Assembly: GCA_016744515.1 (NCBI GenBank)
Contig: JADGEF010000007.1
Span: forward strand, 1 to 64,000
Length of the DNA stretch: 64,000 nucleotides
Direction: 5' to 3'
Origin: Marinifilaceae bacterium
GTDB taxonomy: Bacteria; Bacteroidota; Bacteroidia; Bacteroidales; Marinifilaceae
Part shown: positions 21,012-32,869 of the stretch, one piece after another
How positions within the stretch are numbered: position 1 is the first letter of the stretch
Layout: the number at the start of each line of letters is the position of its first letter
Notes under the pieces: generated by a model
What the model saw: the letters and a program-made list of their open reading frames with translations, nothing else
The model's database searches: none
What the model was told of the DNA's origin: nothing
Made by a program: the position numbers and the translations under genes

Positions 21012-21677
21012 TTATATTTCCAAAGAATTTTTTAAAGCTTGGTAAACAGTCTTTGCAAGTAATTCTCCAAACAAGACATGCTTGCCACAATATTCAACCT
21101 TTGGTCCAGAACCTGAAGCTATCGCACAAGAATCTGTTCCTGTTCCCGTAGCTATTTTGCCACTAACAGGACTCTTCACATTCAAATCTTGCAAACAAGC
21201 AGATTTTGCTTCTGTTGCCATCATAATACATTCAATCATACTATTTTGAGATAGCCTCGCATTTGTTAATATTATCATATTGATGGTTCCAACTTTCTCA
21301 CAATCGTCATTCATAAGCCGATAATCGGCCTTATCTCCTGCTCGGCGAGCATTTGAAATTCCAGATGTAAGGAAAACTTCGATCCAAACACCTTGTTCTT
21401 CAAGCTTAATGCGCCTAAAAGATGCCATTAAGGCAGCTGTCATCATCCCAACAGCTTCTCCCCTCCACTTATTAGCTTCAGCAATATTTGCAAGCGTAAC
21501 AGCAGGCTTCTCAAACTCTGTTCTCTCACCTAAAAAGTTAGCATCAACTTTTGTGTTAAAGAAATGAGAAGCTTTACGAAACCCACCATTCAAAACAGAT
21601 GAGCTCAGCAAATTAACTGGCTCAACAAACTCCAAATGAAAGAATTGATCGTTTATATCAAACTTGAAATTCATCAA
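21012..21677 (-). CDS. cbiZ: adenosylcobinamide amidohydrolase
   Basis: ISNARRAGD, GTINMIILTNARLS, ATGTGTDSCAIASG family-like motifs; near cobQ. Confidence 0.8.
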   Translation of the reverse strand: MMNFKFDINDQFFHLEFVEPVNLLSSSVLNGGFRKASHFFNTKVDANFLGERTEFEKPAVTLANIAEANKWRGEAVGMMTAALMASFRRIKLEEQGVWIEVFLTSGISNARRAGDKADYRLMNDDCEKVGTINMIILTNARLSQNSMIECIMMATEAKSACLQDLNVKSPVSGKIATGTGTDSCAIASGSGPKVEYCGKHVLFGELLAKTVYQALKNSLEI

Positions 21678-21683
21678 CTCAGT

Positions 21684-22622
21684 TTATTCCTTTATGCCTT
21701 GTTGAAAAGCAAAGGCAACTGCCGCATGGTATTTCTTCATACCTCCCGATTTCTTAATTGCTTTATAAACCTTACGCTCGTTGTTAAAGTTGGCTGAAAA
21801 ATATTCCCACATGGGTTTCAACTTAGATAATAACTGAGTATCGCCACTTAAATAAGAGGTATACGAATCGTAAATCTCACCGTGCAGCTTCTTTAATAAA
21901 TCTAAACGCTCATGAGCAGCAGGCAGCTCCTCTCCTTTTATTCTTCTTGCTAAAAAAAGATCCTTCAAGAGCCCTCTACCGATCATCATTTGTTCCAAAT
22001 TAGGGAATTGTTCTAATCGTTGCTGATAATCTTCTAGGCTACAAATATCTCCATTATAAACAACAGGATGCTTCGATAATGAAAGTACCTTATTGAATGC
22101 TTCAAGATCTACGTCTCCTCTGTATTGTTGTATCCCTAAGCGTGGATGAACAATAATCTCAGAGATTTTAAACTTATTAAGAACCGTCAACACTGGTTCT
22201 AACTCTTCAACTGAAGAGTGACCGATACGCATCTTAACTGATAATTCAATTCGATCATCTAAACCTTCCGAAAGAACTTCTTCAATCAAATTTGGAAATG
22301 GCAATAAGCCTGATCCCTTCTTCTTTTTTACAAGCATAGGAAAAGGACAACCCAAGTTCCAGTTCATTTTCGTATAACCTAAACCAATCAGATGATCTCG
22401 AAAGAAAACAAATTCCTTAAGGCTATTACCTATAAATTGAGGCGCTAGGTTTTCTTCAATCTTAGGATCAATCTCCCTATGGTGAGACGATGTTAATTTA
22501 TCACCATTTTGGAGAACAAGAAAAGGGGTATAGAACTGATCTATGCCCCCAATATATTTTGCGAATGCTCTACGAAATACCAAGTCGGTAAAGCCCTGTA
22601 GAGGTGCTAAGGATAATTTCAT
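21684..22622 (-). CDS. dus: tRNA-dihydrouridine synthase family protein
   Basis: LAPLQGFTDLVFRRAF, NWNLGCPFPM, VKMRIG, VVYNGDI, MIGRGLL. Confidence 0.9.
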   Translation of the reverse strand: MKLSLAPLQGFTDLVFRRAFAKYIGGIDQFYTPFLVLQNGDKLTSSHHREIDPKIEENLAPQFIGNSLKEFVFFRDHLIGLGYTKMNWNLGCPFPMLVKKKKGSGLLPFPNLIEEVLSEGLDDRIELSVKMRIGHSSVEELEPVLTVLNKFKISEIIVHPRLGIQQYRGDVDLEAFNKVLSLSKHPVVYNGDICSLEDYQQRLEQFPNLEQMMIGRGLLKDLFLARRIKGEELPAAHERLDLLKKLHGEIYDSYTSYLSGDTQLLSKLKPMWEYFSANFNNERKVYKAIKKSGGMKKYHAAVAFAFQQGIKE

Positions 22623-22638
22623 ATATACTATAATTAAT

Positions 22639-23265
22639 CTAACGTCCGAAACTCAACACACTAAGTAATTGTTTGCGATGACGATAATAGGTTAATCCAT
22701 CATCGGTAGCAATACTTTTTACAAAGCTATCAATCATGGTATCGTAGATGGTTCCAAATTTGAAACGCTCAGGTGGATAAAGCTCTGGATTATGCATATC
22801 CTCAAGTCGAGATAAATACATCCTACCAACAATTTCAGGACTTAGATCTTCTCGATACATACCTTGAGCAATGCCCTTTTCAACATTAATCTGAATCTTA
22901 TCGAAAATAAAATTCATCCTCTGATCCATATGTTTCTTATAAATCTCTGGAAAATGTTTTTCAAATTCCATAGTTACCGCTGGGGAAACATCTTCAAATC
23001 GATCATTAATCTCCTGACTAACAATAAAAAGGATGTCAATTGCATTCTGTCCTTCAAAATTATACTCTAGGAAAATTTTAACAAAACTAGTTCTTTCAAA
23101 CTCTAATATCTTCTCAACAAGCTCTTCTTTAGAATTGACATATTTTGAAATCTCTTCTTTTGAAATACCAGATGATTCAAGCTTTTCCAAAGAAAAATTC
23201 CCCATACCTTCACGCAAAAGAATCTTTCTTACCTTCTCTATTATTTGAACAAAAGCTTTATCCAT
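22639..23265 (-). CDS. TetR-family transcriptional regulator
   Basis: N-terminal HTH organisation and TetR-like length. Confidence 0.65.
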   Translation of the reverse strand: MDKAFVQIIEKVRKILLREGMGNFSLEKLESSGISKEEISKYVNSKEELVEKILEFERTSFVKIFLEYNFEGQNAIDILFIVSQEINDRFEDVSPAVTMEFEKHFPEIYKKHMDQRMNFIFDKIQINVEKGIAQGMYREDLSPEIVGRMYLSRLEDMHNPELYPPERFKFGTIYDTMIDSFVKSIATDDGLTYYRHRKQLLSVLSFGR

Positions 23266-23458
23266 AAGTCTACGAAATTTTAAAGTTAATATTTAGATTT
23301 CAGTATCTTCCACATCATAACCTACTCTACCACACAAAATCTAAATCTTTTGTATGATCTAAAATTACTTCTTTTTTCGTCAAGAAATATCAAATCAAAT
23401 TTATATTTAGTCTCAATTATAAAAAAGAGCAGTTCCACTTTAAAATTTGATTCAAAAA

Positions 23459-23492
23459 AAAAGATGTGATTGAAATTCAACCGCATCTTTTA
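23459..23492 (-). terminator. Rho-independent terminator
   Basis: AAGATGTGATTGAAATTCAACCGCATCTTT hairpin followed by T-run on the minus strand. Confidence 0.6.
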
Positions 23493-23516
23493 TATTTTAT
23501 CTTTCATTATTTTGAA

Positions 23517-24041
23517 TTACTTTTTCAATTCTTCTTCAATCACTTTCTTCATTGCTGAAAATTCCTCATGATTAAACAATCTTGTTAGGAATATGATTTT
23601 TCCTTCTCGATTTAAAATTACATTACGGGTTATCCCGCTATTCTTCTCAGCATATATTTCGAAAATATCACCTCCATCATCCAATGCTATTGGATAGGTA
23701 ATGCCAGTTGCGTCAATTAATTTTTGCGCTTTTTCAATTGGCTCATCCCGATCAAGACCATAAAGGGCAAAATCTTTATTCTTATTGATTTGCCAAATTT
23801 CATTTTCGATAAAAGGCATCTCTTTACGACAAACTCCACACCAGCTTGCAGTGAACTGTAACATCACCACTTTACCTTTAAGATCCGAAAGCTTAACTTT
23901 CTTTCCATCCATTAAGCTCATTTCAAAATCAGGAGCCATTTCTCCCATTTTAACTTTATAACCTCTATCCTCAGCCTCTTGAGCCATTCCACTTATTACA
24001 ATTCCCATAAGCAATATAAATACTGATGCTAGTTTTCGCAT
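23517..24041 (-). CDS. TlpA-like thioredoxin-family protein
   Basis: FTASWCGVCRKEMP active site. Confidence 0.9.
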   Translation of the reverse strand: MRKLASVFILLMGIVISGMAQEAEDRGYKVKMGEMAPDFEMSLMDGKKVKLSDLKGKVVMLQFTASWCGVCRKEMPFIENEIWQINKNKDFALYGLDRDEPIEKAQKLIDATGITYPIALDDGGDIFEIYAEKNSGITRNVILNREGKIIFLTRLFNHEEFSAMKKVIEEELKK

Positions 24042-24217
24042 AATTTATTAATTCTTCTATTTAGTTGGTAGCTTTAATTTGACATGCAAAGTAGCAAGAT
24101 TATTCGTTGAAAAATGCTTCTATTGGAATTTTAACAAGAAGTTAAGAAATAAAATCAATGAGGGAATTAGGCTAATTTTAGGCATAAGAAAGAAGTTTTT
24201 TACTTCTCTCTTTTTTG

Positions 24218-24292
24218 TCGGGGTGGCAGGATTCGAACCTGCGACCTCCTCGTCCCAAACGAGGCGCGATGACCGGGCTACGCTACACCCCG
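24218..24292 (-). tRNA. tRNA-Pro(UGG) copy 1
   Basis: Reverse complement CGGGGTGTAGCGTAGCCCGGTCATCGCGCCTCGTTTGGGACGAGGAGGTCGCAGGTTCGAATCCTGCCACCCCGA, anticodon TGG. Confidence 0.95.
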
Positions 24293-24375
24293 AAAATTTA
24301 ATTCCGCTTTTTTTATTGAAAGTTTATTCTCAAAAAGAATAAAAAAGGAGAGACGAATTAATTCTCTCTTCTTTG

Positions 24376-24450
24376 TCGGGGTGGCAGGATTCGAACCTGC
24401 GACCTCCTCGTCCCAAACGAGGCGCGATGACCGGGCTACGCTACACCCCG
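24376..24450 (-). tRNA. tRNA-Pro(UGG) copy 2
   Basis: Identical to copy 1. Confidence 0.95.
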
Positions 24451-24510
24451 AAATAAATTTCGGTACTTTCAACAAAAATGAAGTTTTGCAACTTCTCAAA
24501 TTTCTCGGTG

Positions 24511-24585
24511 TCGGGGTGGCAGGATTCGAACCTGCGACCTCCTCGTCCCAAACGAGGCGCGATAACCGGGCTACGCTACACCCCG
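24511..24585 (-). tRNA. tRNA-Pro(UGG) copy 3
   Basis: Same, with one D-arm difference (GGTTATCG instead of GGTCATCG). Confidence 0.95.
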
Positions 24586-24651
24586 AGAATTTAATTTCAA
24601 CAAATGCGATAAAAAAAGAGAAGTTCTTCAACTTCTCTGGAATTTTCGGTG

Positions 24652-24726
24652 TCGGGGTGGCAGGATTCGAACCTGCGACCTCCTCGTCCCAAACGAGGCG
24701 CGATGACCGGGCTACGCTACACCCCG
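24652..24726 (-). tRNA. tRNA-Pro(UGG) copy 4
   Basis: Identical to copy 1. Confidence 0.95.
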
Positions 24727-24782
24727 AAAATTAAAGTGAAAAGCTTAAACCTTTCACTTTGCAACTCTTCAGTTAAGAAAAG

Positions 24783-24874
<92 letters not shown>

Positions 24875-25071
24875 TTATTGCGGAAGCAAAAGTAGGTAAA
24901 ATATTGATCTGTGCAAATTTTCTTTTCACACAATTTCAAATATTTACCCAGTCATGATTATAGTAAATTATGAATCAATGAGATTGGAGCTTTAAAAAAA
25001 AATATTTTTTCAAAAAAAAGGCTGGGTATGCTCAAAGAACACGCCTAGCCTTATTTTTATTACTGTTTTTA

Positions 25072-26049
25072 CTATTTCTTTTTACCTTTGGATGAAGGTT
25101 TAGCAATATTTTCACGCATAGATGTATCCGCTTCAATATTCTTCATACGATAATAATCCATTACACCTAAGTGACCACTACGGAAAGCTTCTGCCATTGC
25201 TCTTGGAACTTCAGCTTCTGCTTCAATTACTTTAGCTCGCATCTCTTGTGCAAGAGCCTTATTCTCCTGCTCAGTTGCAACAGCCATTGCACGACGTTCC
25301 TCAGCCTTTGCCTGAGCAATTTTCAAATCTGCTTCAGCTTGATCAGTTTGTAGTACAGCACCAATATTCTTTCCTATGTCGATATCTGCAATATCAATTG
25401 ATAAGATTTCAAAAGCTGTTCCTGCATCAAGACCTTTCTCTAATACAACACGAGAAATAAAATCAGGGTTTTCTAGTACTGTTTTATGCGACTCCGAAGA
25501 ACCAATTGAAGATACAATTCCTTCACCTACACGAGCCAAAACAGTTTCTTCTCCTGCTCCACCAACCAACTGACGAATGTTAGCTCGAAGGGTTACCCTA
25601 GCTTTTGCGATCAACTGGATACCATCTTTAGATACAGCAGTTACAGGCGGTGTGTTAATAACCTTAGGAATAACACTCATCTGAACGGCTTCATAAACAT
25701 CACGTCCAGCAAGATCGATAGCTGTGGCCATTTTAAATGGTAAATCAATATTTGCTTTCGCAGCAGATACTAATGCATGAGTTACTTGTTCGACATGACC
25801 TCCAGCCAAATAATGAGCTTCAAGATCATTACGCGTAAGATGTATCCCAGCCTTATGAGCCTCAATCATAGCACGTACAATAACATTAGGTGGCACTCGA
25901 CGCCAACGCATGAACACCAATTGAATTAAAGAGATTCGTACATCCGAAAGCATCGCTGAGAACCACAGTCCAACAGGGATAAATACAAATAGGATATAGA
26001 TACCTACACCTATCGCAACGATTAAAAATATTAATGCTCCAATTTCCAT
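25072..26049 (-). CDS. floA: flotillin-like protein FloA
   Basis: TM N-terminus, long [36 protein letters not shown] helix. Confidence 0.9.
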   Translation of the reverse strand: MEIGALIFLIVAIGVGIYILFVFIPVGLWFSAMLSDVRISLIQLVFMRWRRVPPNVIVRAMIEAHKAGIHLTRNDLEAHYLAGGHVEQVTHALVSAAKANIDLPFKMATAIDLAGRDVYEAVQMSVIPKVINTPPVTAVSKDGIQLIAKARVTLRANIRQLVGGAGEETVLARVGEGIVSSIGSSESHKTVLENPDFISRVVLEKGLDAGTAFEILSIDIADIDIGKNIGAVLQTDQAEADLKIAQAKAEERRAMAVATEQENKALAQEMRAKVIEAEAEVPRAMAEAFRSGHLGVMDYYRMKNIEADTSMRENIAKPSSKGKKK

Positions 26050-26054
26050 TTAAA

Positions 26055-26522
26055 TTATTTTATAGGTTTTACAACAATTACTTTATCTACAATTTTAATG
26101 ACTTCAACAAGTGTTCTTTCATCAACATAAGTTCCTGTTGATTTTGCTTCTACAATATGATTATTAATTCGGACACTTCCCATAGGTGCTAAACGAGATA
26201 GGCAAATTCCTTGATCACCAACTTGCACCAAATTATCTTCTAATTTTTCAACTTTCGAATCTATCTCAGTTTTCAATTTTAATCTATCCCAAGTTCCAGA
26301 ACTAAGAGCCAACCAAAGAGCTATCAAACTAAAAACAACTGAAGCTAAAACGGTTAAATGTCCTATTGTATTCCCATAATGACTATAGGATAAATAAATA
26401 CCACCAAGTATCATAACAACGCCACCAACACCTGCAACAGTAATTCCTGGGAGAACAAAAAATTCAAGTAGAATAAGAACAACCCCTAAAACTAACAAGA
26501 AAACTATAATAAAAATCGTCAT
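26055..26522 (-). CDS. NfeD-like membrane protein
   Basis: TM segments plus C-terminal OB-like domain; adjacent to floA. Confidence 0.85.
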   Translation of the reverse strand: MTIFIIVFLLVLGVVLILLEFFVLPGITVAGVGGVVMILGGIYLSYSHYGNTIGHLTVLASVVFSLIALWLALSSGTWDRLKLKTEIDSKVEKLEDNLVQVGDQGICLSRLAPMGSVRINNHIVEAKSTGTYVDERTLVEVIKIVDKVIVVKPIK

Positions 26523-26523
26523 A

Positions 26524-26769
26524 CTAATATGCTGTTTTGTTTATTTCAACGCTTACTATAAGGCCTTTCTTTTCTAATTTTTCTCTCATAACTGATAAAG
26601 CTTCTAAACTTCCAACCTTAAGTTCACTTTTGCCTTTATAATGAGTAATATATGCACACTGTTCAGCCTGATCGGAAGAGTGTTCACAAACCTCCATTAA
26701 AGCGTCAACAACATAGTCAAAGCTATTCTCACTATCATTGTGCAAACAAAGTACATGTTCTGAACTCAT
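26524..26769 (-). CDS. clpS: ClpS-like adaptor
   Basis: LCLHNDSENSFDYVVDALMEVCEHSSDQAEQCAYITHYKGKSEL. Confidence 0.75.
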   Translation of the reverse strand: MSSEHVLCLHNDSENSFDYVVDALMEVCEHSSDQAEQCAYITHYKGKSELKVGSLEALSVMREKLEKKGLIVSVEINKTAY

Positions 26770-26777
26770 CGTTTCTT

Positions 26778-28445
26778 TTATTTTATCAAACGGATAGCAT
26801 CTTGTATAGAAATTTTCTTATTTCCAGTGTAAGCTACAGTGAAAATATCAGTAAACCCAGATTTATAGAGTTTTTTCTTTAATGCGCTAGCATCAGCAAT
26901 AGAATCAAAATGCCCTATAGTGCAAACCGTCTTACCATTGGGTTGCTTAACAGCATATGTCCCAAAGGCTTTGTATTTAACCATTAAGGAATTAACCTTT
27001 TCAGGAACTCCATTGGCAAAAACACCAATCTGAACACGGAAATTAATATCACCAACAAGGTCTTCCTCAGTAATTGATTCCTTCGCAACCTTCACTTCTG
27101 GCTTCACCTGCTCAGTCGTTTTTTCGGTTTTCTTAATACTTGCCTGTAAGGATACTCTTTTCTGTCCACTATAAGCAACCGTAAATGCATCAGTATATCC
27201 AGCTTCTTGCAATTTCATCTTTAAACTGCCCACCTCAGTAAGTGACTTAAAGCGGCCAATCGTACAAACAATTTTCCCATCTGATCTTTTCTCATAAAAT
27301 GATCCGAAAGCTTGGTATTTTTCCATTGTAGTATTCAACTTCTCTGGAATCTCACCAGCAAAAACCCCAATTTGAACACGATAGCTTACATCACCAGAAA
27401 CTTCAGTTGATAATTGAGGCGTAGAAGTAGACACTTTATTTGCACCAGCTTTATCTGTTATTGCAATAGCATCTTTCAGGTTTATTCTAATTCCATTTTT
27501 ATAAACAACGACAAAAGCCGAAGGGAAAGCGGTTTTAATTCGAGTCTTATAAGTAGCTGCTTTAGCATAAGTCCTATATGAACCCGTCAAATACCTGAAT
27601 GATTTACCTCCATCAACAATTTCTTCTTTTATAAAGCCCATTCCTTTATAAAAATCATTCGTTGGTCTTTTATCAAAAACAGCAACCTGATAACAATACT
27701 CATATTCATGATCTAAATAACCACCCTCATCCTCCTGAGGACTAATATCTAGCTTAATATCAGGTTCGGTTTCTTGCTCTACAATCTCTTTTTTCGCAAG
27801 AACCACTTCTTTATCTTTCTTAATAGCTTTATAATTCTTTGTGATTTTTTGCTTTCCTGTAAAGTCAGGTGTCACAGATTCTTGAGTTGCAGCTAAAATA
27901 AGTGTTGGGGCTTTATCAGATGTTTGTTCCAATACTTTAGCATGTTTCGCTTTCTGAGCTGCATTCTTCTTCAACTCTTCTGCTCGCTGTTCCAAATCTC
28001 GAACTCTGCGCTTAAACAAGTCTTTATCAATCTCCGAATAAACACCCTGCTTAGTGTATAAAAGACTAACCTCACGAGTTAAACTATCACTATTAAATTG
28101 ATCATTTTTTGCTAAAACAAACAATTCTTTAGCCTGTTCAGAATTAAATTCAGACAGTTTATGATAGACTGTTTTCTTACTTATTCTAAAATTGAAGAAA
28201 GGAAAATTCTTGTAGTTGTACTTCCTAGTATATCGTATACCTGTTGAATCTTTCTCTTGAGATTGACGACGAATAAGCGCACTTGATTGTGTCAGCGTAT
28301 CTAAAGTAAGGACATCTCCATTATCTATAGAAATAATATTTGCCTTAGGATATTTAACATCAAATTCATTCTTAATAGTTGAAGAATGAACTGAATATGA
28401 AAAAAACATCGTTAGAATCAACAAATAAATACGTGATCGATTCAT
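26778..28445 (-). CDS. SPOR-domain repeat protein
   Basis: Two clear repeats (YRVQIGVFAGEIPEKLN.. / FRVQIGVFANGVPEKVN..) and a third divergent one. Confidence 0.8.
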   Translation of the reverse strand: MNRSRIYLLILTMFFSYSVHSSTIKNEFDVKYPKANIISIDNGDVLTLDTLTQSSALIRRQSQEKDSTGIRYTRKYNYKNFPFFNFRISKKTVYHKLSEFNSEQAKELFVLAKNDQFNSDSLTREVSLLYTKQGVYSEIDKDLFKRRVRDLEQRAEELKKNAAQKAKHAKVLEQTSDKAPTLILAATQESVTPDFTGKQKITKNYKAIKKDKEVVLAKKEIVEQETEPDIKLDISPQEDEGGYLDHEYEYCYQVAVFDKRPTNDFYKGMGFIKEEIVDGGKSFRYLTGSYRTYAKAATYKTRIKTAFPSAFVVVYKNGIRINLKDAIAITDKAGANKVSTSTPQLSTEVSGDVSYRVQIGVFAGEIPEKLNTTMEKYQAFGSFYEKRSDGKIVCTIGRFKSLTEVGSLKMKLQEAGYTDAFTVAYSGQKRVSLQASIKKTEKTTEQVKPEVKVAKESITEEDLVGDINFRVQIGVFANGVPEKVNSLMVKYKAFGTYAVKQPNGKTVCTIGHFDSIADASALKKKLYKSGFTDIFTVAYTGNKKISIQDAIRLIK

Positions 28446-28721
28446 AGTTTTTATTTAAATATATTATAATCAACAAAATACCTCCTGAATTGAGATTCAG
28501 AAAGCCCAAATTACCATCATGTAAGGTAACAATAATTTCCAAAATAAAAATAAATATACTCATAAGGCTAAGCCATTTTTTTTTCGCAATTATAATAGAA
28601 TTAAAAGTCACGAAAACTCTTAAACATCAGTCTTAATAGCACAAAAAAAACTTGTTGCAAGAATTGTGTATAATCACAAAACTTACAACAAGCTATCTAA
28701 TCTTTTACTTTTATTTAAACG

Positions 28722-30836
28722 CTATTTTTTCAACCATTTATCTAACCAACTAGCAAATTCACGTTGCCATAAAATACCATTCTGAACTCCAAGTACCCAA
28801 TGGTTTTCTTCAGGAAAATAAAGATATTTAGCAGGAATACCTCTCAAGCGCGCAGCATTAAAAGCTTGCATACCTTGTGAAGCAACAATACGGTAATCCT
28901 TTTCACCGTGAACCACCATGATTGGCGTATCCCATTTATCAACAAATTTGTGAGGAGAGTTAGCATACGAACGTTGAGCAATCTTATTCTTCTTGTCCCA
29001 GAATGAACCGCCAAGATCCCAATTTACAAACCACATTTCTTCAGTTTCTAAATATTGAGCTTCAAAATTGAACATCCCGTCGTGAGCAATAAATGCTTTA
29101 AAACGCTTATTATGGTGACCTGCCAACCAGAAAGTCGAAAATCCACCATAAGATGCACCAACGCAACCTAAACGATCTTCATCAACATACTTCTCAGCTT
29201 TCACATTATCAATTGCAGAAAGATAATCCTTCATATTCTGCCCACCATAATCACCTGAAATTTGCTCACACCACTCTTTACCAAAACCTGGCAGACCTCT
29301 ACGGTTAGGTGCAACAATTACATAGTCATTCGATGCCATCATCTGGAAATTCCAACGGTAACTCCAAAACTGAGAAACAGTTCCCTGAGGACCACCTTGA
29401 CAATAAAGTAGAGCAGGATATTTCTTATTTTCATCAAAATGAGGAGGCTTAATCACCCATACCAACATTTGCTTGCCATCAGTAGTTTTCACCCATCTCT
29501 TTTCAACAGATCCCATACTCAACTGATCAAGAATGTGTTTATTTACGAATGAAATTTCGTTAGCATCACCAGTTTTAGCATCAACGCTATATAATTCAGC
29601 AGGCTTACTCATTGAAACACGCTTAGCGATTAACTTATCGCCAACTGGATGAACCGATTGGTAGTTATGAACACCTTCAGTAATTTTATTAATCTTACCA
29701 TCACCCATATCCATACGGTAGATTTCATCAGTAGCATGCCAATCAGAAATAAAGTAAATAGACTTACTATCCTTTGTCCAAGTTAAATGCTCTGCATTTT
29801 GATCGAAACCTTTGGTCATGTATTTTTTATCACCAGTCTTCAAATCCATCACGAATAAACGAATTTGATCTGCCTCATAACCTTCACGCTCCATGCTTTC
29901 CCAAGCCATGTATTTTCCATCAGGAGAAAAAGATAGGTTATTATCGTAGCCCATCATGCCCTTAGTCACATTCTTAGTTTTCCCACTTTCCAAGTTGTAG
30001 AAATAGATATCTGTATTCGTTGAAAGTGCATAATCGACACCATACTTCTTACGAGAAGAATAGGCAATACTCTTACCATCAACAGTCCAGTTCACTTGCT
30101 CTATACCACCCCAAGGGCGAACAGGAGCTTCCCACTTTTCACCTTCCATAATATCCTTACCAGCTTTCAACATTGTTCCTTTGTTAAAATCAGCAACAAA
30201 AATATGAGTATAAGTTTCTACCCAATGATCCCAATGACGGTAAAATTCATCAGTAATAACACGAGCATTTGCTTTCTGCAAATCAGGATACTTATCCTGT
30301 ACATTCTCTTCAAGCTTTACCCCTTTCAAGAATAACATTTTCGATTCGTCTGGAGAAAACTTAAAATCGTTGATTCCACCTTCAATATCAGTCAGCTGCG
30401 TACGATTTGTTCCATCAGCATTCATTTCCCAAACCTGAACCGATCCACTTTCAGCTGAAAGGAATGCTATTTGCCCATCATTAGTCCAACGTTCTCCCCA
30501 TTCTTTACCTTTTGTATTGGTAATTTGAATTGCTTTTCCTCCAGCTATAGGCTGAGTATAAAGATCTCTGTAAGATTTATTTTCTTCCTTATTAAAATAA
30601 GTTACACCATATAGAACTGTTTTTTCGTCTGGCGAGATACTTTCTCCACCCATACGTCCAAACGACCATAAAACCTCTGGTGTCATACGATCTGAAGCCA
30701 ATTTTGTTTCAGGCGTACGATACGATTGATTATCCGTTTCGCTTTTTTCATCAGCAGTAATCGCATTTTGACATGACGACATACCTGTGACTAATGCCAA
30801 ACCGATTAATAAATGTTTATTCTTCATCATTAACAT
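28722..30836 (-). CDS. S9-family prolyl oligopeptidase-like lipoprotein
   Basis: Lipobox MSSCQ; beta-propeller repeats; GASYGGFSTFW and VHGEKDYRI catalytic motifs. Confidence 0.93.
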   Translation of the reverse strand: MLMMKNKHLLIGLALVTGMSSCQNAITADEKSETDNQSYRTPETKLASDRMTPEVLWSFGRMGGESISPDEKTVLYGVTYFNKEENKSYRDLYTQPIAGGKAIQITNTKGKEWGERWTNDGQIAFLSAESGSVQVWEMNADGTNRTQLTDIEGGINDFKFSPDESKMLFLKGVKLEENVQDKYPDLQKANARVITDEFYRHWDHWVETYTHIFVADFNKGTMLKAGKDIMEGEKWEAPVRPWGGIEQVNWTVDGKSIAYSSRKKYGVDYALSTNTDIYFYNLESGKTKNVTKGMMGYDNNLSFSPDGKYMAWESMEREGYEADQIRLFVMDLKTGDKKYMTKGFDQNAEHLTWTKDSKSIYFISDWHATDEIYRMDMGDGKINKITEGVHNYQSVHPVGDKLIAKRVSMSKPAELYSVDAKTGDANEISFVNKHILDQLSMGSVEKRWVKTTDGKQMLVWVIKPPHFDENKKYPALLYCQGGPQGTVSQFWSYRWNFQMMASNDYVIVAPNRRGLPGFGKEWCEQISGDYGGQNMKDYLSAIDNVKAEKYVDEDRLGCVGASYGGFSTFWLAGHHNKRFKAFIAHDGMFNFEAQYLETEEMWFVNWDLGGSFWDKKNKIAQRSYANSPHKFVDKWDTPIMVVHGEKDYRIVASQGMQAFNAARLRGIPAKYLYFPEENHWVLGVQNGILWQREFASWLDKWLKK

Positions 30837-31011
30837 TGTTAGTTAGTGTGTTTTAATTGCCTCGTAAAACTATAACAAAAAATTAGGATTAACTTTAAAA
30901 ATTTTAATTTTTAGAGCTAAGATCAGAATTCATAAAACACAAAAGGCTCTCAATATCAATTGAGAACCTTTTATATTTTCATTCTAGCAAAAGCTAGAGA
31001 CCATATCTTCT

Positions 31012-32034
31012 TTAGTTTTCTTTAGGCGCATTAATTGCATCAACAATTTTAGCTTCTAACTCTTCAGCCAATTCTACATTATCAGCAATCAAACGCTTAA
31101 CTGCCTCACGACCTTGACCTAGTTTTACCTCTCCATATGAGAACCATGATCCACTCTTCTTAATAACATTGTAGTCAACACCAAGGTCAACAATTTCACC
31201 AGTTTTCGAAACACCTTGACCATACATGATATCGAATTCAGCTTTACGGAAAGGAGGTGCAACCTTATTTTTCACAACTTTAACACGCGTACGGTTACCT
31301 TGAACCTCATCGCCATCTTTAATCTGACCAATGCGACGAATATCCAAACGAACCGAAGCATAAAACTTAAGAGCATTACCACCTGTTGTTGTCTCAGGAT
31401 TCCCAAACATAACACCAATTTTTTCGCGTAACTGGTTAATAAACATACAGGTGGTTTTCGTTTTGCTAATATTAGCCGTAAGCTTACGAAGAGCTTGTGA
31501 CATCAAACGAGCCTGAAGTCCCATCTTCGACTCCCCCATTTCACCTTCAATCTCAGCCTTAGGCGTTAAAGCCGCAACAGAGTCAATAACTACCAAGTCA
31601 ATTGCTGAAGAACGAATCAGCTGATCTGCAATCTCAAGGGCTTGCTCACCATTATCTGGTTGAGAAATCAATAAATTATCAATATCAACGCCTAAATTTT
31701 CAGCATAAAAACGATCGAAAGCATGCTCAGCATCGATAAAAGCAGCAATACCACCTGCCTTTTGAACTTCTGCAATAGCATGAATTGCTAAAGTTGTTTT
31801 ACCTGATGATTCTGGTCCATAAATCTCAACAATACGCCCTTGAGGGAAACCACCTATTCCCAAAGCCATATTCAGTGAAAGAGAACCAGATGAAATAGCT
31901 GGTAAATCAACGACAACCTCATCACCCATTCTCATAATAGCACCTTTACCATAGGTCTTATCAATTTTATCCATGGTTAACTGAAGTGCTTTCAGCTTTT
32001 CCTTATTAATGTCTGCAATATCTTTAGCTGCCAT
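31012..32034 (-). CDS. recA: recombinase A
   Basis: [63 protein letters not shown]. Confidence 0.99.
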   Translation of the reverse strand: MAAKDIADINKEKLKALQLTMDKIDKTYGKGAIMRMGDEVVVDLPAISSGSLSLNMALGIGGFPQGRIVEIYGPESSGKTTLAIHAIAEVQKAGGIAAFIDAEHAFDRFYAENLGVDIDNLLISQPDNGEQALEIADQLIRSSAIDLVVIDSVAALTPKAEIEGEMGESKMGLQARLMSQALRKLTANISKTKTTCMFINQLREKIGVMFGNPETTTGGNALKFYASVRLDIRRIGQIKDGDEVQGNRTRVKVVKNKVAPPFRKAEFDIMYGQGVSKTGEIVDLGVDYNVIKKSGSWFSYGEVKLGQGREAVKRLIADNVELAEELEAKIVDAINAPKEN

Positions 32035-32057
32035 ATCTCTATATGTATTATTAATTT

Positions 32058-32528
32058 TTAAAATTGAATATTCAGTTCCATCAAAATCTGATTGGTATGA
32101 TCTTTCGTTTTAACCTTTTTAAAGATTTTCTCAATCACACCATCCTCCGAAATTATAAATGTTGAGCGCAAAACGCCATCATAAACCTTACCATAGAGTT
32201 TCTTTTCTCCCCAGGCGCCATAAGCTTGTAGCATTTCCCTTTCTGTATCAGCAATCAAATTGAAAGCTAAGTTGTATTTGGCAATAAATTTCTGATGTTT
32301 CCCTGCTTCATCAGGACTAACACCTAAAACCTCAAATCCATGCTTAGTTAACTCATCGTAATTATCATTCAAATTACACGATTCTGCAGTACATCCAGGC
32401 GTATTATCTTTAGGGTAAAAATAAAGAATTAGTCGTTTCCCTTTAAAATCAGACAGTTTTAACATTCTACCTTCCTGATTTACACCAGAAAACTCTGGAG
32501 CTTTATCACCTTCTTTAAGTTCTATCAT
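32058..32528 (-). CDS. bcp: thioredoxin-dependent peroxiredoxin (Bcp/PrxQ)
   Basis: [15 protein letters not shown]. Confidence 0.95.
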   Translation of the reverse strand: MIELKEGDKAPEFSGVNQEGRMLKLSDFKGKRLILYFYPKDNTPGCTAESCNLNDNYDELTKHGFEVLGVSPDEAGKHQKFIAKYNLAFNLIADTEREMLQAYGAWGEKKLYGKVYDGVLRSTFIISEDGVIEKIFKKVKTKDHTNQILMELNIQF

Positions 32529-32869
32529 TTTGAAAAATTGAATTACAAATATACCATTTAAAATAGATTAGCCTTTACAAATTGAGGACAAGAAATCCAA
32601 AAAATTAACACTACCCAACAACTTAGCATGACTCCCTTTTGACACTACAAGAGCAAAAGCAGTATGAAGATAAAAAAAATCATCAGGAATCATCAAATAA
32701 TTACAAATAAAAATCACACTAAACCACTTGTTTTCAGACAAAAGAAATGTTGAAAAACAGAAAAGTTATTTCTAATTCGCAATCAATGTAATCTTAAATC
32801 TTTTACTACATTTACGCATGCAAATTAAGGTGAATCTTTTTTACACAAACACTAAATTTTTACAAGGAT